Assembly (NCBI GenBank): GCA_035495555.1
Contig: DATJFQ010000016.1
Span: forward strand, 1 to 22,662
Reading direction: 5' to 3'
DNA: 22,662 bases
DNA from: DATJFQ01 sp035495555
Lineage (GTDB): Bacteria > Acidobacteriota > Vicinamibacteria > Vicinamibacterales > 2-12-FULL-66-21
This document shows positions 15,237 to 21,761 of the stretch, piece by piece. The notes under the pieces are model-generated. The model worked only from the letters and a program-made list of their open reading frames with translations. It had not been told where the DNA came from and did no database searches. The number at the start of each line of letters is the position of its first letter. Positions within the stretch are counted from its first letter, which is position 1. The position numbers and the translations under genes are program-made.

Positions 15237-16847
15237 ATGGCCTTGCAATCCCTTCACGAATCGCCGCGCCGCCGCCGGCCCCGTGGGCGGGCTGGCTCCC
15301 TCATCGACTGGCGCGAACCCGAACGCAACATGCACGTGCTCGACTGGCGGCAGCGGGCGGACGACTATGGCCTCCTCCCCGCCGGCGAAGACGACGGAGA
15401 GCCGGCACGCGTCGTGGAACCGCCCGAGCGGCTTCTGAGCGAGGAGGAGCCTGAGGCGTTCGCGTCGCAGCGGATCGACTTCCGCACGCCGGTCGAGGAC
15501 GAGGAGCCTGAGCCGGAACTGTCTGCGGAGCGCGAGGATATCGACCTCGTTCGCGTCTACCTTCGCAACGTCGGCCGCACGCGGCTCCTCAAAGCCGCCG
15601 AGGAACAGGCGATCGGGCGTGAGATGGAAATCGCACGGGCCGACCTCGTCGGCGTGCTCGCAACCGTCCCGCTCGGGGTGCAGACGCTCATCGCGCTCGC
15701 GGAGTCGATCCGCCGATCCGAGTCCCCTGCGGCGGAGTTGATCCTGCTGCCGGACGGCGGAGAGCTGGCCGCCGAGAACATCGCCGCCGTGTTGAAGACC
15801 TTCGAGAAGGTCCGGCGGCTCGAACGGCAGGTCAGCGACTGGCGCCACAGCTGTGTCGACCGGCGCGCAACCGTCAGGCAACGCGCCGAACTCCGTCAGC
15901 GCATCGCGGCAGCCGAGGCGAACCTCGGACGGGTGCTCGGCGAGCTGCCAATCCGTCCGTCGGTTGTCGACGATATCGTCGCCGAACTGCAGCGGGTGAA
16001 CGACGAGTTCGAGCGTGTGCAGCGGACGCCGGACGCGCGGCCCCGTGCGGCGGCGCGGCAGGCGATCGAAGCGCGTCTGGGGATTTCGCGGCGCGCGTTC
16101 CGCGATCGCTTCGCCCGCATTCGCGAACGGCAGGACGCGCTGCTGCAGGCGAAGCAGCGGCTCATCGAACCCAACCTGCGCCTGGTCATCTCAATCGCCA
16201 AGCGGTATCAGAACCGCGGCCTGTCGATGCTGGATCTGATCCAGGAAGGGAACATCGGCTTGATGAAGGCCGTCGATCGGTTCCAGTATCGCCGCGGTCT
16301 GAAATTCTCGACGTATGCGACCTGGTGGATTCGGCAGTCGGTCAGCCGCGCGGTCGCGGACTACGGCCGCACGATCCGGCTGCCGGTCCATGTCTTCGAT
16401 TCGCTCAATCGGCTGATGCGGACCCGGACGCTGCTCGCCACCGAGCTCGGACGCGAGCCTGCGCCGGACGAACTTGCCCGCCGCGCCGGCGTGCCGCTCC
16501 CGAAGGTCGAACTGCTGCTCGAAGCCGCGCGTCAGCCGACGTCGCTCGAAACGCCGCTCGGCAAGGAAGGAGACACGCCGCTGGGACATCTCATCCCGGA
16601 TCAGTCCGTGCAGACGCCGGAAGACGCCGCGATGCGCGGCGAACTCGCGGAACAGGTGGAGCGCGCGATGGCGCCGCTGACCGACCGCGAACGTGAAGTC
16701 CTCCGCCTCCGCTTCGGCCTCGGGCTCGACCGCGAGATGACGCTCGAAGAAATCGGCCGACGGCTGTCGATCACGCGGGAACGCGCCCGCCAGATCGAAA
16801 TGAAGGCGCTCCAGAAAATGCGCGCCGGCCGCGGACGCGCGGCGTGA
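15237..16847 (+). CDS. RpoD-like sigma-70 family RNA polymerase sigma factor (group 1/2)
   Basis: The protein, about 536 residues, has region 1.2 at about 101-134 (EDIDLVRVYLRNVGRTRLL), a nonconserved insert of about 170 residues like that of primary sigma factors, region 2 at about 306-376 (NLRLVISIAKRYQNRGLSML, IQEGNIGLMKAV, KFSTYATWWIRQ), region 3 at about 385-460 and region 4 at about 474-530 (TLEEIGRRL, TRERARQIE). Region 1.1 is not recognisable; the N-terminus is Arg-rich then acidic. In region 2.4 the position matching E. coli Gln437 is Tyr (ADYGRTIR), while the -35-reading TRER is intact. It is therefore probably an alternative group 2 factor rather than the housekeeping one. Start is uncertain: TTG 15219, ATG 15237 or ATG 15330, none with a clear ribosome site. 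Confidence 0.88.
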   Translation: MALQSLHESPRRRRPRGRAGSLIDWREPERNMHVLDWRQRADDYGLLPAGEDDGEPARVVEPPERLLSEEEPEAFASQRIDFRTPVEDEEPEPELSAEREDIDLVRVYLRNVGRTRLLKAAEEQAIGREMEIARADLVGVLATVPLGVQTLIALAESIRRSESPAAELILLPDGGELAAENIAAVLKTFEKVRRLERQVSDWRHSCVDRRATVRQRAELRQRIAAAEANLGRVLGELPIRPSVVDDIVAELQRVNDEFERVQRTPDARPRAAARQAIEARLGISRRAFRDRFARIRERQDALLQAKQRLIEPNLRLVISIAKRYQNRGLSMLDLIQEGNIGLMKAVDRFQYRRGLKFSTYATWWIRQSVSRAVADYGRTIRLPVHVFDSLNRLMRTRTLLATELGREPAPDELARRAGVPLPKVELLLEAARQPTSLETPLGKEGDTPLGHLIPDQSVQTPEDAAMRGELAEQVERAMAPLTDREREVLRLRFGLGLDREMTLEEIGRRLSITRERARQIEMKALQKMRAGRGRAA

Positions 16848-16890
16848 AGAGACTCCGGTCGAAACGGCAGACGCACACGAGCCCTGCCCT

Positions 16891-18969
16891 TCAGGAAAGC
16901 GGCTTGCCGTCGTAGTCCGCGGGCAGCGGCACGCCGAGGTACTTCAGGATCGTCGGCGCCAGGTCCATGATGCCGGGATGGTCGTTGGCGATCCTGCGGT
17001 TCATGAAGAGGACCCCGCCGCTGATTTCGGTGGCCGTCGCGCAGTGGTCGCCGCTCCACTTCCTGTCGTTGTCGTCGATCACGTCGCGTGAGATTCCGCC
17101 CAGCGTGTCCTGCCAGCCGACGCGGTAGCCGTCGTTGAAGCCGACCTCGAGGTCCGGCGCATTCTGCAGATACTCGCCCTTGTAGATGTCGTCGCGCCTG
17201 TAAATGTCGCGGAACACGGGCTGGCCCGTCTTCGGATCGGCAAGGCCCGCCAGCTTCGCCCGAATCTCGTTCTGCAGCTGCGTGTATTCCGCTCCCGGCG
17301 AGACGATCCCCTGCCCTTCGCGTCCCTTGAGATTGAAGTAGATCTGTCCGAGCCCGACGGCGTAGGCCTTCGTCCGGCTCCAATCCACGCCTTCGAAAAA
17401 CCGGCCGCGGCCGAACAGGTCGGCCAGGGTTTTCTTCCCGCTCTCCTGCCCCTGGAACGCCATGTAGCCGTTCTGCACGAGCCAGGTGTTCAGGTTGACG
17501 CCGCGGCGGAACGAATGGAACCCGTGGTCCGACATCACGATGAACACGACGTCGGGAGGGAGCTTCGCGCGAATGCGGCCGACCAGATCGTCGGCGCGCT
17601 TGTAGATGTTTTCAATCGCGTTGCCGTATTTGGCGGCGAGCGCAGCGTCGTACATCGGGTGCGTCGGATCGATGAGCCGCCACATCATGTGCGACACGCG
17701 ATCGGTCGTCTCGATCGCGGCGACGAAGAGATCCCAGTCGTCGGTGTCCAGACGCTTGAAGATGATCTTCTCGCGGTCGTCCATCGCGCGGTTCGCGTCG
17801 GCGAGGAACTGCGCTTCGTCCAGCCGGCCGTCGTTGAGCGGCTTATCCGACCATTCGGCCCAGCCGAGCGTCCGGTAGACGCCAATCTGCTGCGCCAGTT
17901 GCTTCGAAAAGCCGTCGGGCTTCGAGATCGGGATGGGCGGATCGCGCGGATCCATATTCACCGGCGACCCGATCAGCCGCAGATCATTGGTAGCGTCGAG
18001 CAGCGCAAACTGCATCATGCCGTGCACGCGCACGAGGAGGTTGACCGTGAACGTCACGTCGACCCAGCCGCTCCACTCTCCTTCTCCGAGCGTCACCGAC
18101 GTTCCGTCGATGGTGATCGTCGCGCGATGCGCGGGTCGATCCCAGCGGATCGTCAGCGGCAGCCGCGTATCCTGCCGCGCCTCCAGTTCGGCCAGTTGCG
18201 TCTTCGTCGAGTCGTCGGTCACGCCTTTCGCGCGGAGGTCGCGGAGCTTCTGCGCGACAATCGGGTTGGGAGGTCCGACCAGTTCGCTCTGGGCGACGTC
18301 GCCATCGAACCCGAGCCGCTTGACGAGCCCGCCAAACTCGGTATTCCCTTCTTCGTAGCGGCTCACATCCGTTGCCCAATACGAATAGGTCCCGAGCGTG
18401 CCGCGCAGATCCGGCAGCGGCAGCCCGGCGAGCATCTCGCCATGCTCGATCGACTCGGGCGGGAACGTCACCGGCACGGTCAGAACGGCATTTCGAATGC
18501 CATTGCGCCCTGCGGTCACCCAGAAGGACGTGCCGCCCCGCGTCGAGATCACCTTCGGCTTCCTGGTCGGGATCAAACCGAAGAGAAACGACGGCGGTTC
18601 GCGCCGGACCATGTTGAAATCAGGCGCATACGTTTGGAAGTCGCGGATCAGGAAATCGTAGATATTGTGTTTGCCGGGATTGACGCCGGTCGCAAAACTC
18701 GACCACGCGGTCGGCGACTCAGACGGCTGGGTCGATCCGAGCGTCCGGAACGTGCCTTCGTCGGCGAGTTTTTTCAGGTTGGGCAGCTTCCCTTCGTCCA
18801 TCCACCGCCGGGCGAGCGTCGGATCCATACCGTCGAAGCCGATGACGAATACGCGCTGCGACGCCTTGCGAACGGGCGTCGTCTCGCGCGGTCCTCCGCA
18901 CGCCGCGAGGACCACGGCGGCCATGACGCATACGAGCGCCCGTACAGCCCGTCTTACCTGTCGACCCAT
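16891..18969 (-). CDS. Lipoprotein of the type I phosphodiesterase/alkaline phosphatase superfamily
   Basis: This 692-residue protein starts with a lipoprotein signal: basic MGRQVRRAVR, a hydrophobic stretch, and the lipobox LAAC with Cys24. The catalytic domain follows the nucleotide pyrophosphatase/phosphodiesterase pattern: GFDGMD (44-49) supplies a metal aspartate, SESPTAWSSFATG holds the nucleophile (Ser85 or Thr87), and later DRVSH, SDHGFHS and GDH segments carry the remaining metal Asp/His residues. An insert of about 200 residues in the middle, partly beta-rich, is of unknown role. It is expected outside the cytoplasmic membrane and acts on phosphate mono- or diesters; the substrate is unknown. 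The start overlaps the MarR gene by 16 bases, suggesting one transcript. It converges on the sigma-factor gene with 43 featureless bases between. Confidence 0.9.
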   Translation of the reverse strand: MGRQVRRAVRALVCVMAAVVLAACGGPRETTPVRKASQRVFVIGFDGMDPTLARRWMDEGKLPNLKKLADEGTFRTLGSTQPSESPTAWSSFATGVNPGKHNIYDFLIRDFQTYAPDFNMVRREPPSFLFGLIPTRKPKVISTRGGTSFWVTAGRNGIRNAVLTVPVTFPPESIEHGEMLAGLPLPDLRGTLGTYSYWATDVSRYEEGNTEFGGLVKRLGFDGDVAQSELVGPPNPIVAQKLRDLRAKGVTDDSTKTQLAELEARQDTRLPLTIRWDRPAHRATITIDGTSVTLGEGEWSGWVDVTFTVNLLVRVHGMMQFALLDATNDLRLIGSPVNMDPRDPPIPISKPDGFSKQLAQQIGVYRTLGWAEWSDKPLNDGRLDEAQFLADANRAMDDREKIIFKRLDTDDWDLFVAAIETTDRVSHMMWRLIDPTHPMYDAALAAKYGNAIENIYKRADDLVGRIRAKLPPDVVFIVMSDHGFHSFRRGVNLNTWLVQNGYMAFQGQESGKKTLADLFGRGRFFEGVDWSRTKAYAVGLGQIYFNLKGREGQGIVSPGAEYTQLQNEIRAKLAGLADPKTGQPVFRDIYRRDDIYKGEYLQNAPDLEVGFNDGYRVGWQDTLGGISRDVIDDNDRKWSGDHCATATEISGGVLFMNRRIANDHPGIMDLAPTILKYLGVPLPADYDGKPLS

Positions 18970-19409
18970 TGTCCCCCTGCCATCGTCCGGAGCACGTTCA
19001 TGAAGCCGTCGAAGGGTTCGCGGCCTACCTGCCGGGCCGCACGCGCTTCCGATCGCTTGACGGACGCGCGTATCGTGTCCTGCACCTTGCGGCCACGGGC
19101 GGTGAGATACACGCGGCGGCGTTCTCCGTTCTCTCCACGCCGTTGCACGTAGCCGAGGTTCTCGAGCTGCGCGATCAGATAATTCGTCGCCTGCCGCGAC
19201 ATGCGGATCTGCCGCGCCAAATCGACGGGCCGGAGCCCGTCGGGGCCGGGATGCTGGAACACGGACAGGTGTGCGTCCTGCAGTTCGTCGAACCCGGCGG
19301 CCGCGACGTCAGCGGCCATCTGCACCCGCACCTGCTGCCACGCGAGCCGCAGCAGCGCGCCTACCAGCGGCGGCGACGCGCGTCGCCGTTGAGCTCGTCC
19401 GCGTTTCAT
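18954..19409 (-). CDS. MarR-family transcriptional regulator
   Basis: This 151-residue DNA-binding protein has a winged helix at about 58-105, with LRPVDLARQIRMSRQATNYLIAQLE as the recognition helix region and RGENGERRRVYLTARG as the wing. Flanking helices (15-40 and 107-145) would form the dimer interface. It overlaps the phosphodiesterase lipoprotein by 16 bases and probably controls its own operon; no operator can be named with confidence. The ATG at 19409 is directly preceded by TTTGACAACTG with no Shine-Dalgarno match. A TAGAAT hexamer lies 34 bases upstream. Its Arg-rich N-terminus (KRGRAQRRR) is unusual. Confidence 0.88.
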   Translation of the reverse strand: MKRGRAQRRRASPPLVGALLRLAWQQVRVQMAADVAAAGFDELQDAHLSVFQHPGPDGLRPVDLARQIRMSRQATNYLIAQLENLGYVQRRGENGERRRVYLTARGRKVQDTIRASVKRSEARAARQVGREPFDGFMNVLRTMAGGQWVDR

Positions 19410-19443
19410 CAGTTGTCAAATCCCTTTACGAATGGACGGTCAC

Positions 19444-19449
19444 ATTCTA
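19444..19449 (-). promoter_or_regulatory. Possible -10 element for the marR-phosphodiesterase pair
   Basis: TAGAAT, directly preceded by TG, lies on the minus strand 34 bases before the marR ATG in the 111-base gap after the histidine kinase gene. It is the same hexamer as before purA and the amidohydrolase gene. No good -35 box was found. Confidence 0.3.
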
Positions 19450-19520
19450 CAGCCGTCAGGTCGTCGTTCCGGGGGCGGGAGGACGGTCCGGCCGTTCATT
19501 GCCGTGATTGAGCCGGCGGT

Positions 19521-20855
19521 TCATGCATCGGCGTTCGGCAGGTCGACGGTGAAAACGGTGCCGCGCCCGACGTCTGAACGCACCGTAATCGTCCCGCCGT
19601 GGCTTTCGACGAGCCGCTTGACGGTCGCGAGTCCGAGCCCCGTGCCGGGCACCTTCTCCTGCGGGCCTCGAACGAAGGGCTCGAAGATTGTGCCGACGCT
19701 CTCCGGCGGAATGCCGGGACCGGAATCCTCGACGGCAATCCGGCACACGTTCCCGTCTTTGCTCGCCCGCACCTCGACGTGACGCGTGGTTTCCTCGCCC
19801 ATGTAAACGATCGCGTTCCGCACGAGATTCTGGACGATGCTGGTGAGCGCGCCCGCACTGCACCGCGCCTCGAGCGCCGGCGCCGCCTCCATCTGGAGAG
19901 TGATCGCGTGCGCCTCGGCCGTCTGTGTGCAGTCCACCGTCACGGCGCGGAGCACGGGCTCGACGGCGCACCGTGCGGCCGGATCCGGGTGCGCACCCGA
20001 GCGCGCGAAGGCCAGCAGCGCTTCCACGAGCTGTTTCACGCGGCCGACCGCGCGGCGCGATCGCTCGACGTAGTCGGCTGTCTTCGGGTCTGCACCGCGC
20101 TCGAGGAGGGGCAACGCGGTGGCAATCGTACCGAGCGGACTGAGGATGTCGTGCGCGACGCGGCCGGCGAACCGATCCAGTTCTCTGACGCGGTCGTTCA
20201 GCAGCGCGTTGCGCTCCTGCAGGACCTCGTCGTGCCTCCGCGACGCGCGATACGCGACGATGGCCGCGATCAGCGCAACGAGCGATGATCCCCCGTCGAG
20301 CTTGACGACCATGCCAAGTGTCTCGGCGCGTACCGCCCGCAGATCGCGGGCCATCGCTTTGGACTGGCGGATGTCGAACGCAAGCGTTGCCGCGACGCTC
20401 CGGAGAGCCGCATCGAGAGCGTCGCCCACCGCATCGAACGTTTGCGGGGATGGCACCCCGGTCGCCTCGATCACCTGCCGGGTGGCCTGAACCGCGTGTT
20501 CGGCATCCGCGCGCAGAGCGGCCCAATGCGCCTCTTCCCCTGGCAGCGGCGGCAGCCCGAGGTACGCTGCGACGTCGGCTTCGAGGCCGTCCAACTCGAT
20601 CCGCGCCGCCTCACGAGCGGAGACGGCCTGCGGTCCGCCGGCCGCAACCCCGTCGAGCGATTGATTCAGTTTCGTGAGCCGGACCGCCACCCGCGACAGA
20701 TAGTCGATGCTCGGAACCGCATCGGTCTCGATCGTCGATGAGACCTCATCGAGGCGGGCAAGCCGATTCTGGGTGTAAGCCGTGGCACCGACGAATGAGG
20801 CCACGGTCACGATCGACGCTACGACGAGCGCAGAGTGATGCCGTTCGAACCGCAT
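19521..20855 (-). CDS. Membrane sensor histidine kinase (orphan)
   Basis: This 444-residue kinase has a membrane segment at about 9-27, a helical extracytoplasmic sensor region (about 28-183), a second membrane segment at about 188-204, then a dimerisation/phospho-acceptor domain with His235 in GRVAHDILSPLG, and a catalytic ATPase domain with the N box NLVRNA (343-348), G1 DSGPGIP (377-383), F box FEPF (391-394) and G2 GTGLGLATV (404-412). All catalytic motifs are intact, so it should autophosphorylate. There is no response regulator in the window; the neighbour downstream is a MarR regulator. The sensor part resembles the four-helix-bundle type found in chemoreceptors, judged only by its helical pattern. 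Confidence 0.93.
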   Translation of the reverse strand: MRFERHHSALVVASIVTVASFVGATAYTQNRLARLDEVSSTIETDAVPSIDYLSRVAVRLTKLNQSLDGVAAGGPQAVSAREAARIELDGLEADVAAYLGLPPLPGEEAHWAALRADAEHAVQATRQVIEATGVPSPQTFDAVGDALDAALRSVAATLAFDIRQSKAMARDLRAVRAETLGMVVKLDGGSSLVALIAAIVAYRASRRHDEVLQERNALLNDRVRELDRFAGRVAHDILSPLGTIATALPLLERGADPKTADYVERSRRAVGRVKQLVEALLAFARSGAHPDPAARCAVEPVLRAVTVDCTQTAEAHAITLQMEAAPALEARCSAGALTSIVQNLVRNAIVYMGEETTRHVEVRASKDGNVCRIAVEDSGPGIPPESVGTIFEPFVRGPQEKVPGTGLGLATVKRLVESHGGTITVRSDVGRGTVFTVDLPNADA

Positions 20856-20878
20856 GGAATCCGGGGGGACGCACCCGG

Positions 20879-20884
20879 ATCATA
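20879..20884 (-). promoter_or_regulatory. Possible -10 element for the histidine kinase gene
   Basis: TATGAT on the minus strand, five of six to consensus, lies 23 bases before the kinase ATG. The -35 position shows no match to TTGACA. Confidence 0.3.
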
Positions 20885-20940
20885 TCCCGTCAGTAGGCGG
20901 CAGTCGGCATTTTTCGGGCGCGAACACGTTCTCGGTGACC

Positions 20941-20983
20941 GCGAGGCCTCGCCAACCGGCCGGTCTTTCGACGCATTCGCGTC
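20941..20983. repeat. Cluster of three short palindromes
   Basis: GCGAGGCCTCGC (20941-20952) is a perfect 12-base palindrome, ACCGGCCGGT (20955-20964) a perfect 10-base one, and GACGC-ATTC-GCGTC (20970-20983) a 5-base-pair stem with a four-base loop. They sit end to end and run straight into the larger stem-loop at 20984. The role is unknown; a REP-like element, a binding-site cluster, or processing hairpins are possible. Confidence 0.5.
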
Positions 20984-21025
20984 CCCAACCTCCAACGACG
21001 CTCTTTTGCGACGTTGGAAGTTGGG
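20984..21025 (-). terminator. Strong stem-loop downstream of the peroxiredoxin gene
   Basis: CCCAACCTCCAACG (20984-20997) pairs with CGTTGGAAGTTGGG (21012-21025) at 13 of 14 positions, with an inner three-pair extension, CGC with GCG, around a six-base loop. It begins 17 bases after the peroxiredoxin stop, where a terminator or mRNA 3'-end stabiliser would be expected. A U-tract is lacking, so it is not a classic intrinsic terminator. The arm contains the same CTCCCAA heptamer as the array at 9464-9526. Confidence 0.5.
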
Positions 21026-21041
21026 AGCGAAGGTGTGGGGG

Positions 21042-21632
21042 CTACTTTTCCGACCGCAACTGCTCGACGGCGGCCAGCGCCTTTTCGACGTGCTGGGCCG
21101 GGCTGATTTTCTCGTCGCTCGTGGAGAACACCGCCGCGATCGTCCCATCCGGCTTCACCACGAACGTCGTCCGTTCGGTGAACGCGTGATCGATGGCGAC
21201 GCCGCGCGTGTCCTTCATGCCGGGTTTCGCCTGAGACGCCTGCAGGTTGTACGCGGCCGCGATCGTTCCCTTTGCGTCAGAGGCCACCGCGATCCTGCCC
21301 GCACAGTACTCCGGGTCAGCGGAAAACGCGTTCAGGCGCTCGATGCTGTCCTGCGACACGCCGATGATCGTCGCGCCCGCGGCGTCGAATTTGTCTTTGT
21401 TGACGGCGAAGGTGTGCGCCTCGATATTGCACCCGCCCGTGAACGCGGACGGATAGAAATACACGACGACCGGCCCCTTCTTCAGGGCATCCGCCAGTGA
21501 GAATGTGATTTCCTTACCGTCGAGCGAAGCCGGGGCCGAGAACTCGGGCGCCTTCTCTCCTTGTTTCAGTGCAGCAAATACAGGCATGGTCATCACGCTT
21601 GCCAGCACGATGCCAGATACGAACTGCCGCAT
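21042..21632 (-). CDS. Exported peroxiredoxin (AhpC/TSA, Bcp-like)
   Basis: This 196-residue thiol peroxidase has an N-terminal export signal (hydrophobic residues 5-20, likely cut after VFA at 20), then a thioredoxin-fold peroxiredoxin domain. The active site is YPSAFTGGC with Thr65 and the peroxidatic Cys68, and the conserved arginine lies in ERTTFVV. Cys110 in PEYC is a candidate resolving cysteine. Export would place it in the periplasm, unlike cytoplasmic Bcp/AhpC. The ATG at 21632 has a strong ribosome site GAGGAGG four bases upstream, the best in this window. A stem-loop follows the stop. It is divergent from the secreted amidohydrolase (129 bases apart). Confidence 0.92.
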   Translation of the reverse strand: MRQFVSGIVLASVMTMPVFAALKQGEKAPEFSAPASLDGKEITFSLADALKKGPVVVYFYPSAFTGGCNIEAHTFAVNKDKFDAAGATIIGVSQDSIERLNAFSADPEYCAGRIAVASDAKGTIAAAYNLQASQAKPGMKDTRGVAIDHAFTERTTFVVKPDGTIAAVFSTSDEKISPAQHVEKALAAVEQLRSEK

Positions 21633-21636
21633 GCAG

Positions 21637-21643
21637 CCTCCTC
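21637..21643 (-). promoter_or_regulatory. Strong Shine-Dalgarno site of the peroxiredoxin gene
   Basis: GAGGAGG on the minus strand, four bases before ATG 21632, fixes the start. It stands out because most genes in the window lack a recognisable site, which suggests high expression. Confidence 0.6.
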
Positions 21644-21746
21644 GAAGAGCTGAACAGGCGCCGGAACGCCCGTCTCTTGGACGCCGGCGCGCGGCCGTTG
21701 GATCCTGGCCCTCCCCTTCACGCGCGCAAAGCCCGTCTGCGGGCGA

Positions 21747-21752
21747 TAGAAT
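21747..21752 (+). promoter_or_regulatory. Possible -10 element for the secreted amidohydrolase gene
   Basis: TAGAAT ends nine bases before the ATG at 21762, so transcription would start about two bases before the codon, giving an almost leaderless message. A small inverted repeat GCCCG-TCTG-CGGGC (21731-21744) ends two bases before it, within the usual spacer region, where a regulator could bind. No -35 box is evident. Confidence 0.35.
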
Positions 21753-21761
21753 TCTCGGAAC

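Noticed and set aside
14883..15881. A 332-codon minus-strand open frame
   Set aside because: Antisense to ftsB and the sigma factor; no motif seen.
17515..19152. A 545-codon plus-strand open frame
   Set aside because: Antisense shadow of the lipoprotein phosphodiesterase and MarR genes, with the same Arg/His-rich composition.
20984..21025. Classic rho-independent terminator
   Set aside because: The stem is strong but no U-rich tract follows on the minus strand, so I call it a stem-loop with probable terminator or stabiliser role only.
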